Notes: generated by a model not told the origin, from the sequence alone. Counted from the stretch's first letter, positions 9,298-18,752 are shown. The stretch: 64,000 nt of DNA from Methylobacterium cerastii (GCF_022179125.1 NZ_BPQG01000030.1:1-64000), one strand, 5' to 3'. Numbers and translations are program-made.

Positions 9298-9643
9298 TTG
9301 TAATTGTCAGAACACCGTGGGGGGAGGGGGGGGAGGAGCTGGAAGGCAGCGAGCCTGTGAATTAATCCAGCTCGCCTGCGACGGCACAGGTGCAGCGCAC
9401 CCCGCTGGCAGCGCCTGTGCCTCAAGTGCGTGCCCAGTGCCCCCCGGGAGAGCATACCGCGTGTCGTCCGCATCTGGGGCACATTGCCGGCTCCAACGCC
9501 GCTCGCGAGCAGCGCTCGCGCACCCGACACGATTCGAATGTTCGACCTTTGCCGCAGGAGCCTTCATCCATCCAGTCGGCGGGCTGCACACGTTTCGGGG
9601 ATTGCTGAAGCATGCGCGAACGGGCGGAGGAGAAGCCGAGTTT
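9298..9643. other. Gap with tRNA remnant
   Basis: There is no supported gene. It contains two G-rich runs near 9311-9327 (a tract of six and one of eight G) and a degraded tRNA-Arg-like sequence at 9519-9587, listed separately. The rest shows no recognisable signal. Confidence 0.5.
9519..9587 (-). pseudogene. Degraded tRNA-Arg remnant
   Basis: The minus strand resembles the tRNA-Arg(CCG) at 14873. The 20 bases at 9519-9538 are identical to its T-arm/acceptor end, the GGCAAAGGTC before them matches, and a weaker CTGGAT D-arm match and GCAGCCC-like 5' end follow. The anticodon loop is ruined (CTCCTGCGG) and no CCA follows the acceptor. It is best explained as a decayed tRNA gene or an old attachment-site copy left by an earlier integration. 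Confidence 0.6.
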
Positions 9644-12600
9644 TCATGCCTGAGGTTGGGCCTTGCACGTGGCGGCCGAACGCTTGGCGTGCTGGACGAC
9701 CTCTTCCGGCGTCGGTGGGTTGGCCGGGTGGTAGGTGAGGCAGATCGGCGTGCGCAGTTTGGCCGGCCGTCCAGAACCCTCGGTGGCGAAATAGAACTCG
9801 CCGGCCCCCAGCTTACCGATATCTGTGGCGGTGCCGCCGCTGGCTGCAATAATCTCCTGGGCGGCCGCAATGGTTGCGGGTGCGCTCTGCCGGCCAAAGA
9901 ACTGCGTCGTGCAGTTCGAGACCACCTGATTGTGGATGCCGCGAGGCACCTGTGTCGCGACGATCATCCCGAGCCCGTATTTGCGCCCCTGCGCCACGAG
10001 CTTGATGCCGCTGCCGAGGCTCGGCGCCGCGCGCTGCGACGGCAGGAAGGTCTGCGCCTCGTCCACCACGTAGAGCATGCCGTGCGGGGAGGGATTCTTC
10101 TTGATCCAGCCGAACAGCGTCATCTGCAGCCGGTTCACGAAGTCCTCGCGGGCGGCGTCCGAGGCGAGACCCGAGAGGTTGACGACCGAAATGCGCGTGC
10201 GCGCCGGATCGCTCCCGTAGAACAGGTGGCGCGGATCGAGCACCGTGCCTTCCACCTTCAGAAGCGGGTTTGTCGCCACTGCGGCATGAAGCTGGTCGGC
10301 CATGCCGGCCGCATGCTTGGTCGCATTGCCGATCGGGCTGATCCCATCGGGCAGGTCCGCGAGCAGGGCCGTGAAGTCGGCGAGCGTGCCGCCGCCCCGG
10401 CCGGCGAAGTGCTCGAGCGCGCCGGCCAGCACACCGCGCAGTAGATTGGTCTTGGCGCCCGCGAGAGGCCCGAGGGTCTCCGCAGCCATCTCGATCGCCT
10501 GCTGGCGCTCGTCCCTGTCCGCGCCGAGCTGCGAGAAGTCGGGCAGGACGGACAGGAACAGTGGGTTGCCGGCATGCACACCCGGCGTCCAGACCACGAC
10601 ATCGACGTCGGTGCGGTAGCGCTCGGCCTTCCGAGCGTCCTCGGGCGTGAACGTCTTCGGGCGTTCCGGCCAGAGCTCGCCCAGCCGCGACAGGTCGTTG
10701 TTCGGATCGATCACGATGGCCGGAAGGCCGGCCAGCGCCGCTTCCTCCACGAGGCGGCGCAGGAGCACCGTTTTGCCCGACCCCGAACCTGCGATGATCG
10801 CCGTATGGCGGGACAGGAGGCGGAGGGGCAGGTCGACCTCCGAGGCGTCGGGGCTGATCCTATGGCCGACCGGGATCGCCGCTGGCCGGGTTTCGGGCGC
10901 CGGCGCCTCAGCCTCATGGATGATCGCGGCAGGGGGAGGGGACGCGCTAAGAAGGGATGGCGGCGGCGCGAGGCGTGCGTCGGGGGTTTGCGCTCTCGGC
11001 ACCCCGTCCTCCGCCTGCGTATGCGTGATCCCGGCGGCTTCGAAGAAGGCTGTCCGCGCGATCGGCTTCTCGGCCCGGAGCCAGCGCTCGAACGTGTCGG
11101 AGGTGCCCGCGACCTGCGCGCGCGTCCTCAGGTCGCGCAGGCCGACGAAGACCCGCAAGTCGTCGTCGGACGGGGCGATCGGCTTGCCTCCCGCCGCGAT
11201 GAACGCTTCGACCAGTTGCTTCGTCTTGGCTCCGCCAGGCATCGGGCCACGGCGGACCAGCAGCAACTCTCGATCGGCGATGCGCGCCGAGATACCGGAG
11301 GCCGTGAGCGCCGCCCTCAGCCGGGCCTGAAACGCGATGGCGTTCTGGTGCTGGAGCGCCCGGTAGCAGACATGCCGTTCGCGGTCGTTCTCCTCGCGGT
11401 GGATGAAGATCAGCCGCCCGTGCAGCGGCGGGATCTTTTGGTCCGGCTCGCCCTTGCTCACGACGTCGAGGGCGTCGTCCGGATCGTCCTCCAAGGCGTA
11501 GAGGTCGAAGGTGTCCCGCAGCAACTGCCCGAGCCACGTATCCTCATCGCCGGCGATGCTGGCGATGTCGGCCTGCGCGGCCATGGCCGCGAGGTCGAAC
11601 GCAGCGGGCGGGAGCGGTTCCACCTCGGTTTCCGGCCTGTCGATGAGGGTCTCGCAGATGGTGACCTTGCCCGATGCGAGGCAATGGCGGCGGAAGGCGT
11701 CGCACTTCATGAGCAGTGTGCGGGGCATCAAGCCGCCAGTTGCTGCCGCCGCGATGGCACCATCGCTGAAGGGCCACGTCGGGAATGACGGTGCGAAGTC
11801 CGCCTCCGCATAAGCCGGTTGCAGGCGGCCCACGATGAGCGCGGCGGCGGCGGCCTGATCAGTCATGCCTCGGAGCGTCTGAGCTTCAGTAAATCGACCC
11901 TTCATCGGTGTCAGGGCGCGTGCGTCCAGTCGATCCCAGGACTCCTCCAGGCACGTCACAACGGTCATGCTGCGGTCGCAGACGAGATGGACCTCCAGCA
12001 ACCCGGCGGCGAGCACCTGCGCGAGGCCTGCTTCCGCCTCGATACCGTCCTCGGCCGCGAGCCGGCTGCTCTCGATCAGGCCGTCGATCTGATCGACGGC
12101 GACGAGGGTCGGCCCGCTGAGCGCCATGATCCAGCACATGCCGCGCACGAGATCTACAGGGGCCGGCGGCGGCGTCGTGAAGCCGAGGGCAGCCCGCTCC
12201 GTCGGATCGGCATCGTAGCCCTGAAGCCACGCATGGGCGAGGGCCACGACGGTCAGGTTCTGCGAGCGCAGCAGGCACAAGGCCCGGAACACGTCGAGAT
12301 GCTTGAGCGCGCGGCCCATATCGACGCTCATCAGCGCCTTGACGAGGACATCGACGATCCGCCGCGCATCCATCTTCGGGGTGTTGAAGGCGACCTCGAC
12401 CTGCTTCTCCACCTTGAAGCGGCGCGCCACCCCCGCAAGCACGGCATCCGACTGGCGGCGACCGTCGGGCATGGTCTGCAAAAGCGCCGTGACGAAGCTC
12501 AGTGCCGCGCTGCGCCAGAAGTCGGTGAGCCCGAGCACGTCGAGGGGCACGAACCAGCCGCCCGAGCCCCACACCTCTTGCCGGATCTGGCCGACGACGT

Positions 12601-12805
12601 GGGTCTTGCCGACACCGGACGGTCCCACGAGCACCTGCCCTGGCATGCGATCGGCCGGCTTCTTGGCACGCTGGAGCGCCGCGACAATCTCCGGCACCAG
12701 CGCCTCGTTCGGGCCGCCGGTCGGCAGCGTATCGGTCCAAATACTGTCGAGGGTGCGCACCCAGTCGAAATCGACCCCACGCAGGGCGTCGAGGGCATCG
12801 CTCAT
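9644..12805 (-). CDS. Dual ATPase: AAA+ domain fused to HerA/FtsK-type ATPase
   Basis: The 1053-aa protein has two separate NTPase modules. The N-terminal one has Walker A GPSGVGKT near residue 62 and Walker B-like LVAVDQIDG near 235. The C-terminal one has Walker A GSGSGKT near 672, Walker B MLYVVDEAQTF near 911 and an ATQVPRGI sensor, typical of HerA/VirB4-like hexameric DNA translocases. The linker (about 430-650) is proline-rich and holds a possible DNA-binding segment. The start overlaps the stop of the upstream small gene (ATGA), so the two are translationally coupled. Family knowledge: bacterial HerA proteins team with nucleases or SIR2 proteins in phage defence; here the partner is a DUF559-like nuclease. 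The function is inferred. Confidence 0.8.
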   Translation of the reverse strand: MSDALDALRGVDFDWVRTLDSIWTDTLPTGGPNEALVPEIVAALQRAKKPADRMPGQVLVGPSGVGKTHVVGQIRQEVWGSGGWFVPLDVLGLTDFWRSAALSFVTALLQTMPDGRRQSDAVLAGVARRFKVEKQVEVAFNTPKMDARRIVDVLVKALMSVDMGRALKHLDVFRALCLLRSQNLTVVALAHAWLQGYDADPTERAALGFTTPPPAPVDLVRGMCWIMALSGPTLVAVDQIDGLIESSRLAAEDGIEAEAGLAQVLAAGLLEVHLVCDRSMTVVTCLEESWDRLDARALTPMKGRFTEAQTLRGMTDQAAAAALIVGRLQPAYAEADFAPSFPTWPFSDGAIAAAATGGLMPRTLLMKCDAFRRHCLASGKVTICETLIDRPETEVEPLPPAAFDLAAMAAQADIASIAGDEDTWLGQLLRDTFDLYALEDDPDDALDVVSKGEPDQKIPPLHGRLIFIHREENDRERHVCYRALQHQNAIAFQARLRAALTASGISARIADRELLLVRRGPMPGGAKTKQLVEAFIAAGGKPIAPSDDDLRVFVGLRDLRTRAQVAGTSDTFERWLRAEKPIARTAFFEAAGITHTQAEDGVPRAQTPDARLAPPPSLLSASPPPAAIIHEAEAPAPETRPAAIPVGHRISPDASEVDLPLRLLSRHTAIIAGSGSGKTVLLRRLVEEAALAGLPAIVIDPNNDLSRLGELWPERPKTFTPEDARKAERYRTDVDVVVWTPGVHAGNPLFLSVLPDFSQLGADRDERQQAIEMAAETLGPLAGAKTNLLRGVLAGALEHFAGRGGGTLADFTALLADLPDGISPIGNATKHAAGMADQLHAAVATNPLLKVEGTVLDPRHLFYGSDPARTRISVVNLSGLASDAAREDFVNRLQMTLFGWIKKNPSPHGMLYVVDEAQTFLPSQRAAPSLGSGIKLVAQGRKYGLGMIVATQVPRGIHNQVVSNCTTQFFGRQSAPATIAAAQEIIAASGGTATDIGKLGAGEFYFATEGSGRPAKLRTPICLTYHPANPPTPEEVVQHAKRSAATCKAQPQA

Positions 12806-13467
12806 GATTGGATCCGGATGATGTGGAAGGGTTCGCCCGCCGGGCTGAAGGCCGCCGCACGCTCGGCGTCGTCGAGGGATTTCGGGTCGCTGAACTGGCT
12901 CAGTCGCGCTGTCGGATCGCCGCGCAGAATCGCCGCGAGCCCGGCATCGACGGTCGCCCGGTCGAGATCCTTGAGTTCGCTGCGCAAGGCGCTCAGTCGC
13001 ACGGCCTTCGCCGTCTCTCCGCCGGTCAGAGCCAGATAGGCGGCCCCGATTCGTGCCCGAACCGCCTTGGCGCTGGGCTGACGTGCCTTGGCGGGCCTGC
13101 GCACTTCGGAAACGGGCCTCGGGGCAGGCGCCGGCGGCTCCTCGGGGGGCGGACCGATCAGGTCGGCGAGCGTCCGACCCGATCGGGCCAGATCGGCATC
13201 GATCCGTTCCATCCAGTCTTGCAGCACGCGAAACGCAGGGGGCAGCGGCTCGCGCAGATGCTTGCCTGCCCAGTCCCAGCCCCTGTCCGTCACGCTCAGC
13301 CTCACGGAGCGCCCCTGTCTAGTGGCCTCGACGTAGCGACCGGCGACCAAGGCCTCCCGATCCGCCTTGCCGACGCGTGGGGCGAGGACGCTCTGCAGGG
13401 CGCTGCCGCCCCTGCCTAGTAAGCACCACAGGACGAGGACCTGTCTCGACGTCGGCGTTCCGCTCAT
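12802..13467 (-). CDS. Small winged-helix-like protein of the HerA operon
   Basis: This 221-aa protein begins at MSGTPTSRQVLVLW; the open frame upstream is only the reverse of the nuclease gene's end. The first 75 residues look like a winged helix (SRQVLVLWCLLGRGG, then a VRLSVTDRGW wing). A proline-rich linker and a second helical domain (about 130-200) follow. It starts 4 bp after the nuclease stop and overlaps the ATPase start by 4 bp, so all three proteins are probably made together. It may be the DNA-binding or adaptor part of the complex. No named family is recognised. Confidence 0.7.
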   Translation of the reverse strand: MSGTPTSRQVLVLWCLLGRGGSALQSVLAPRVGKADREALVAGRYVEATRQGRSVRLSVTDRGWDWAGKHLREPLPPAFRVLQDWMERIDADLARSGRTLADLIGPPPEEPPAPAPRPVSEVRRPAKARQPSAKAVRARIGAAYLALTGGETAKAVRLSALRSELKDLDRATVDAGLAAILRGDPTARLSQFSDPKSLDDAERAAAFSPAGEPFHIIRIQS

Positions 13468-13471
13468 CGGC

Positions 13472-14443
13472 TCAACTCCCGTTCGCGTCGCGCCGCAGAC
13501 GGATGACGGCGCGGACCTTCTCGATGACCAGGGACAGGTCGGCGGCGACCTGCTCATTGGTCAGGCGCAGGACGAGATACCCTGCCGTCAGCAACTCGTA
13601 GTCCCGATGACGGTCGTTTCCGAACTTGGGCTCGGCCCGGTGCTCGGGGCCGTCGAGCTCCACCACGATGCGATGCGTGGCACAGAGCAGGTCGACCCGC
13701 ACCGTCCCGCCCCAGGCGCCGATAGGAATCGACGCATTGCAGGCGAACAAGCCCGTCAGCTCAGCGTCCTGCTCCAGCGCGGTGGCAACCCGACGTTCGG
13801 TCTCGCTCGCAGGGTGGGTGCCAGCCGGTGAAATGAAGCGCCGGACGGCTGGAACCTCGGCCCGGGCAAAGGCAAAGGCTCCGTAGAGGATGCGGTCATA
13901 GGGTGCGCCCTCGGGTGATAACGCCGGGAGCGCCGCCACGACCGGCACGCCGTGTCTCGCGCACCACTCGAAGGCTTCGATGACCGGCCCCGCACGCAGA
14001 GCCGAGGACGGGTCGACCTGCCAGACCAGAATGACGCCGGCGGAATCGATCACGTTCGTGAGGCGAATTAGTTCGAGTTCCCGTGCAGTGCGTCGGAAGC
14101 GCGGCGGAAGGCCGTGCGCGGCGCGCCTGGATGCAGCCTTCAGCCAGGGATCGGAACTCCCCTCGGCGCCCTGCCATCGTGGCCAGCGCATAAGTGCGAG
14201 GGCGGCGAGATCGTTTAGAAGGCGATCGAGGATCGTGGGCGCGTTCGAACCGTCGTCTGCAGCTACAGGAAGCACGCTACGATTGAGGATCGGAGCTTCA
14301 GACAAGAGATCGGAGACGGCGTCGATCCCGATCCCCAGAACAACGATGCGCTGGCCAGCAGCCAAGCTGGCGATGCTCTCGACCAGATCAGCGGCGGAAA
14401 CGCGAGGGTGTGCCAAAGCGCTGGACTGAAACAACGAACGCAA
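13472..14443 (-). CDS. DUF559/Vsr-like endonuclease protein
   Basis: This is a 323-aa protein. The C-terminal third (about residues 235-320) has the layout of DUF559/very-short-patch-repair endonucleases: RVDLLCATHRIVVELDGPEH, then RHRDYELLTAGYLVLRLT. The N-terminal part (about 20-210) is an alpha/beta domain of unknown family with a VVLGIGIDAV strand-loop. It is the first gene of the three-gene minus-strand operon. Nuclease activity is inferred from the D...ExD pattern and family resemblance. The start is the ATG giving MRSLFQSS; a later start is possible. Confidence 0.75.
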   Translation of the reverse strand: MRSLFQSSALAHPRVSAADLVESIASLAAGQRIVVLGIGIDAVSDLLSEAPILNRSVLPVAADDGSNAPTILDRLLNDLAALALMRWPRWQGAEGSSDPWLKAASRRAAHGLPPRFRRTARELELIRLTNVIDSAGVILVWQVDPSSALRAGPVIEAFEWCARHGVPVVAALPALSPEGAPYDRILYGAFAFARAEVPAVRRFISPAGTHPASETERRVATALEQDAELTGLFACNASIPIGAWGGTVRVDLLCATHRIVVELDGPEHRAEPKFGNDRHRDYELLTAGYLVLRLTNEQVAADLSLVIEKVRAVIRLRRDANGS

Positions 14444-14872
14444 CCCGAGCCCGCGCTACTCTCTCGATCCGTGGAGCCCAAGGCTCACCAAGCCGTGAGA
14501 CAACTTTACAGCACAGGATCTCTCGCGTGGCTACCGCGATGCGCTCCGACATGCGGCACGTGAGGTTGCGACAAACTGCATCGCGTGGCGCTGCGTTAAG
14601 GCATCAGGTCCCCTGTCGAGTGAACGCGGCACAGGCGCGGCGCATACCGAGCGCCGAACGCGCGCCGCAGCTGCATCTGCTAGCGCATCGCCGACCACTG
14701 CCGACGACTGCTCTATCACCCGCGCCACCCGACATGCTTCGAACGGGTGATCTACGCCGCAGGAGCACTCGCCATTATCTCTTTGAGCACCGCCATCGAT
14801 CTATACACGACCGCCCGCGACACTGCCCCGTTGCGCGCGGCGACCGCATCGGCTAGGAAATCCGCACGGTCA
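14444..14872. other. Gap between nuclease operon and tRNA-Arg
   Basis: This is about 430 bp with no convincing gene. Short frames on both strands have no family content, and one merely reads into the tRNA. It should contain the promoters for the minus-strand nuclease operon and for the tRNA; I could not pick a clear -35/-10 pair. Confidence 0.5.
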
Positions 14873-14949
14873 GCACCCGTAGCTCAGCTGGATAGAGCGT
14901 TGCCCTCCGAAGGCAAAGGTCACACGTTCGAATCGTGTCGGGTGCGCCA
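14873..14949 (+). tRNA. tRNA-Arg (anticodon CCG)
   Basis: The full cloverleaf is visible. Acceptor GCACCCG pairs with CGGGTGC, the D-arm is GCTC/GAGC, the anticodon stem TTGCC/GGCAA holds loop CTCCGAA (anticodon CCG), the T-arm is ACACG/CGTGT with loop TTCGAAT, the discriminator base is G and CCA is encoded. Its 3' 51 bases are repeated exactly at 37296-37346, which marks it as the integration site of the island to its right. Confidence 0.97.
14899..14949 (+). repeat. Attachment site attL (3' end of tRNA-Arg)
   Basis: 51 bp covering the anticodon arm to CCA of tRNA-Arg, identical to 37296-37346. Integration by a tyrosine recombinase restores the tRNA on this side. The bases just outside the repeat differ (c against a on the left, a against t on the right), which fixes its limits. 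Confidence 0.93.
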
Positions 14950-15354
14950 ATCTTCTCAATGACTTAGCGCTTTTGGATTGGTCCGGCTCACACAGCCGGC
15001 CCACATAGCCATCGCATGGGGCTTCGGTCATGGAGAAAATGGCTGAGGTCTCACGGCTGTCGTCGTCCCTCGCCGCGCTAGTTCGCTATGCGCAGATAGT
15101 TCGAGGTCCGATCCCGCTGGCACAGATCGCAGCGCTCTAGGACGCAGCGAAGCTCCTTCAGGCTCAGGGTGAGCCCTGGCCGCCGCTAGTGGCGCGAGTT
15201 CTTCGCGACATAGCTCTGCATCTTGAGCGGCCTGACGCCGAAGGCTGACCGCATTGAGCTGTGTCGGACACCAAAGCGATACTGACACGGCAGGCGCTGC
15301 GTCGAGACATCTGGCCTCGCTGACCGGCGCACGCCCGTTGTGCCATCAGCGGGC
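14950..15354. other. Island left-end non-coding stretch
   Basis: About 400 bp next to attL with only short frames, for example a 36-codon plus-strand frame at 15030-15140. I recognise no family in any frame. It may hold decayed genes or integration-related binding sites. Confidence 0.4.
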
Positions 15355-15606
15355 ATGATCCGGGTCATCAAGCACATTCTCATCGAGCCCACGGCCGATC
15401 GGGCTGATCGCATCGACAGCATTCGTGCGGCCATCCTAGCGGCGTTCCCGGACGCGACGACCGAAATCGTCCCGGGTCTGCTCGACGATGACCTCGTGGT
15501 GGAGGTTCGGCTTCCGCTCTCGCAGCTCGACGAGTGGCAGGCCGTCCGGAAACGCTGGGGCGACTTCAGCGCGGTTGGGCACGATATTGAACGGCGCATC
15601 GCTTGA
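15355..15606 (+). CDS. Small hypothetical protein (83 aa)
   Basis: A compact alpha/beta-looking protein beginning MIRVIKHILIEPTADRAD, with an acidic middle (LLDDDLVVEVRL) and a closing helix. A GTG five codons upstream (15340) is an alternative start. No family is recognised. It stands alone on the plus strand near attL, so it may be a left-end island gene, or a chance frame. Confidence 0.4.
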   Translation: MIRVIKHILIEPTADRADRIDSIRAAILAAFPDATTEIVPGLLDDDLVVEVRLPLSQLDEWQAVRKRWGDFSAVGHDIERRIA

Positions 15607-15846
15607 GTTCGCGACTGAGCGGAACGAGTTCCCACTCATCGTGGTTGCTGAGGCGCGCCGCCAATTCGGCGTGTGCCGTCAGCAAAGCATTATACCCGTC
15701 TGGCATCATCGTTCGTGGAAAACACGATCCGGCGAACCAGTCCGAACCTACCGATGCCGCATGCTGCGCCTGTTCGGTTCGAGGCTTCGGCGCTCCCCTC
15801 GTGGGAATGCCTAATACACAAGATGCCTTTGCCGCCTATGTTATTC
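15607..15846. other. Gap downstream of the glycosyltransferase
   Basis: Overlapping short plus-strand frames have no recognisable content. Nothing convincing is seen; a terminator for the minus-strand glycosyltransferase could lie here. Confidence 0.4.
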
Positions 15847-18099
15847 TCAGAGGCGACGCTCGTTCATTCGTTGCCGAATTAATCGCATATGCTTCGTGAC
15901 TTGGCGGAACGGCACGGTCATGCGCCATGTTAGCCGAGATCGCATCCAGTTTAAAGATTCGGTCGCCGCAGTCAGTTGGATCTTGATATTATCAAGTTCA
16001 TCATGAAGTGCGGTCATAGCTATTTTCTGAGATGCCATCCCGTAAGCTAGGTTCAACTCTAGTATGTCTATAGCGTCGATGCGCTCGATAAGGGATTTTC
16101 TTAGTTCCGCGATTTGGGTGTCGCGCTCTGCAAGAGTTCTGTGCTCCTGCGCGAGCATTTCCTCCTTATGCCTTAATGTGGCGACGTTGCGGTCACGGTC
16201 GGCAGCAAGCGCTTCCCGCTCGGTGACCGCGGTGCGGAGCCTGTTCTCGCATTCCTCGACCCCTCGCACGCCAAGCGCGTCGATCCGACTACCCCACTCG
16301 CGCAGTTCAGTGAGCTGCTTTGGCGTGCACGCCTCCTCGTAGAGGGTGTGCAGGGCGAAGCTTCTGAACTCTGGCCGATCAATCTTGCTCGCGAGCTCGG
16401 CGAAGCGCAGGGGCAGCGGCTCCTTGAGATCAGTGATTTCCTCCGGGTCGAAGAGTTCGGAGAACAACACCTCGCCCATTTCCTTGAACCGACGCAGGAC
16501 CATGGAATGCTCGAAGGTCGAGCGCAGGCGCGCCTCGGGATTTGGGGCACTTGCGTTGGCCATGCCGTCGCGGATGCGGAACGCCGTCAGGCTGTCGGGC
16601 AAGACGTGGATATTCTGCCCGGCCATCAGCATCCTGATCCACATGTCGAAATCTTGTAAGTTCGTCAGCCGCGGATCGTAGGGGCCGGCGGCCTCGTAGG
16701 CCTCCCGGCGGATCATCGCGGTAGGCGCGCAGAGAGTGTTGCCTTGGAAGAATAAGTATCGCAGCCATGTCCGCCGGGAGAAATCGGTGAAACGCAGCGG
16801 AACGGTGAAATCGTTGTAGGCTTGCGTCGGTAGGCCGTTCTCATCCACCGCTCTGGGCATCCCGAACACCGCGGCGACGTCCGGATGCGCATCGAGGAAG
16901 CCAACTTGCCGCCGGAGGCGACCTGGCAGCGCCCAATCGTCGGAGTTGAGGATCGCAAGGTAGCGCCCTCGCGCCCGCGCAACGGTGGCATTCATTGCCG
17001 CCGATATGCCCTGATTCTCGCGCCGGCATTCGAGGCGGATGCGCGGATCGGTGATGCCGCGCAGGATTTCGGCGGTCCCATCGGTTGAGCCGTCGTCGGT
17101 GACGACGATCTCGAAATCCTGGAAGGATTGGGCGAGCAAACTCTCGATCGTCTGCCGGACATAGGGCGCGTGCTGGTATGATTTTATCAGCACCGACACA
17201 GTCGGTACGGCCCTCGGCGACGCTGGCACGAGGCGTGGCAAAGGCGCCGAATTGGCTCGCCGCATCCCCTGCTCCTCCCACCAGAGAGGCCGGATGGCCA
17301 GGGATCCCGCATCAGCGGCGGCGAGGTCGATGCTCTCGCGCTCCATCTCGTCCCAGAAAATGCGTAAGCGGTCGCTTCCCCATAGGTAGTGCTGGCCGAA
17401 ACCCTCCGCACGGTCTGTTTGCCCGAGCCGTTCGGCCTGTATCGCCTCTCGTGTTGCGTTCCGCTCGAAGCCGAGATGCTTGTAGTGCCAGAGCTGAAGG
17501 GTGTCGTGCGGGGGTAGGACGAGGTCGCCCTCGGGCGTTGCCGCATGCCGCCCCGGCCCGAAGCCAGTCTCGCGAAGTGCTTCGGGCTTGAAGATGCTGA
17601 GCTTGTTGAAGGCGAGGCGTGGGCGCCCGCGCGTGACGCGCTCCACGAGTAAGCCCGCATCATCGGGCATCTCGATGTGATTTAGGTCGAAGCCCAGGGC
17701 CGGAATCAGAGTGACGCCCCGGTCGGCCTCCTCAGCGAGGTAGTCAGCCATGGCGCGGCCAGGCACGTGTAGGTGCTCGTCGATGGCTGTAACAACGATC
17801 CAGTCGGCCCTGTGACGACTCTCCTTCCAGGCCTCGTTCTGCATTGCCCGGTGAGAAAGCACGAAGGAATCGGGATCCGTGCGGGGAAAGTCGCGCAATT
17901 CCACCTTGGGGTGGGCGTGCAGGATCTCGCGCGAGCCGTCCGTCGAGCCGTCGTCGTAGATCACGTAGCGCTCGACGAAGGGATCGTAGTGCCGGAAAAA
18001 GAAGCCGAGCATGTCGGCTTCGTCCCAGCATAGTGTGTAGAGGTGGACAATCAGACGGTCGGCGATGGCTGCGTGCTGTAATTTCGCTTCGGCGCTCAT
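15847..18099 (-). CDS. Two-domain family 2 glycosyltransferase with C-terminal coiled coil
   Basis: This 750-aa protein has two nucleotide-sugar transferase modules. The first (about 10-260) is of the Glyco_tranf_2_4 kind with YDDGSTDGS and AIDEHL. The second (about 300-530) is a classic GT-A fold with VSVLIKSYQHAPYVRQT, TDDGSTDGT and NSDDW (DxD-type). A long coiled coil (about 620-710) follows, then a basic tail that could touch the membrane. The ATG overlaps the upstream acyltransferase stop by 4 bp. It is the last gene of the amino-sugar operon and probably transfers that sugar to a surface glycan or protein; the acceptor is unknown. Confidence 0.85.
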   Translation of the reverse strand: MSAEAKLQHAAIADRLIVHLYTLCWDEADMLGFFFRHYDPFVERYVIYDDGSTDGSREILHAHPKVELRDFPRTDPDSFVLSHRAMQNEAWKESRHRADWIVVTAIDEHLHVPGRAMADYLAEEADRGVTLIPALGFDLNHIEMPDDAGLLVERVTRGRPRLAFNKLSIFKPEALRETGFGPGRHAATPEGDLVLPPHDTLQLWHYKHLGFERNATREAIQAERLGQTDRAEGFGQHYLWGSDRLRIFWDEMERESIDLAAADAGSLAIRPLWWEEQGMRRANSAPLPRLVPASPRAVPTVSVLIKSYQHAPYVRQTIESLLAQSFQDFEIVVTDDGSTDGTAEILRGITDPRIRLECRRENQGISAAMNATVARARGRYLAILNSDDWALPGRLRRQVGFLDAHPDVAAVFGMPRAVDENGLPTQAYNDFTVPLRFTDFSRRTWLRYLFFQGNTLCAPTAMIRREAYEAAGPYDPRLTNLQDFDMWIRMLMAGQNIHVLPDSLTAFRIRDGMANASAPNPEARLRSTFEHSMVLRRFKEMGEVLFSELFDPEEITDLKEPLPLRFAELASKIDRPEFRSFALHTLYEEACTPKQLTELREWGSRIDALGVRGVEECENRLRTAVTEREALAADRDRNVATLRHKEEMLAQEHRTLAERDTQIAELRKSLIERIDAIDILELNLAYGMASQKIAMTALHDELDNIKIQLTAATESLNWMRSRLTWRMTVPFRQVTKHMRLIRQRMNERRL

Positions 18100-18752
18100 C
18101 GAACGCGCACTCCCTTGTGACCGCCGATGTCCTGCCGAACCACGCGAGCCGGGTTGCCGAGGGCAAGACATTCCGGCCCGACGTTTCGGGTAACGACCGC
18201 GCCGGCTCCGATCACCGCGTTCGCCCCAACCGCGATGCCGGGCAACACCACCGCACCGGCCCCGACGACCACGCCGTCTCCGAGGCGGACGCCGCCGGCC
18301 AACGTCGCGCCGGGGCCGATCGACACGTACCGGCCCACATCGACATGGTGGCCAATGCTCGCGCTGCGGTTGACGAAGGCGTAAGCACCGAACCGGCTGC
18401 CGCTCCCGAAGACGCTGCCCGCGTTGACGTAGGAACCCTCGCCGAGCTCGAGATCGCGCGGCTGGATCACGGTCGGGTCGATCAGCGTCGCGTGGCGGAC
18501 GAACCCGCGGGACAGCGCCTCACCTACGACCCACTGTCGATGGCCCGGCGTGAACAGCGGAACGAGGAACGGCAGGTCGCGGAGTTCTTCAGGGACCTCC
18601 TCGGGGGCGCAGGTGGGAATCTCCGACGACAGCCGGCTCGGCTCAGCGACGTTGCGGACGCCGAGCACGATCGTGATGCCCGCGCGGTATGCGCTCTCCT
18701 CGACGTCTCCGAGGATCGGCGAGCCGACGCCGTAGACGACGAGCCGCGTCAT
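18096..18752 (-). CDS. Sugar O/N-acyltransferase (NeuD/FdtC-like, left-handed beta helix)
   Basis: The 218-aa protein has an N-terminal nucleotide-sugar-binding fold beginning VVYGVGSPILGD and a C-terminal hexapeptide-repeat beta helix (about 85-200; VVVGAGAVVLPGIAVGANA) ending in LGNPARVV. Such enzymes transfer acetyl groups from acetyl-CoA to amino sugars. It follows the aminotransferase with a 4-bp overlap and fits the N-acetylation step after transamination (an FdtC- or QdtC-like role). The exact substrate is inferred. Confidence 0.85.
   Translation of the reverse strand: MTRLVVYGVGSPILGDVEESAYRAGITIVLGVRNVAEPSRLSSEIPTCAPEEVPEELRDLPFLVPLFTPGHRQWVVGEALSRGFVRHATLIDPTVIQPRDLELGEGSYVNAGSVFGSGSRFGAYAFVNRSASIGHHVDVGRYVSIGPGATLAGGVRLGDGVVVGAGAVVLPGIAVGANAVIGAGAVVTRNVGPECLALGNPARVVRQDIGGHKGVRVR

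Noticed and set aside
14747-14962. Plus-strand frame running into the tRNA-Arg gene
   Set aside because: Its end is merely a translation of the tRNA sequence and its start has no ribosome-binding site.
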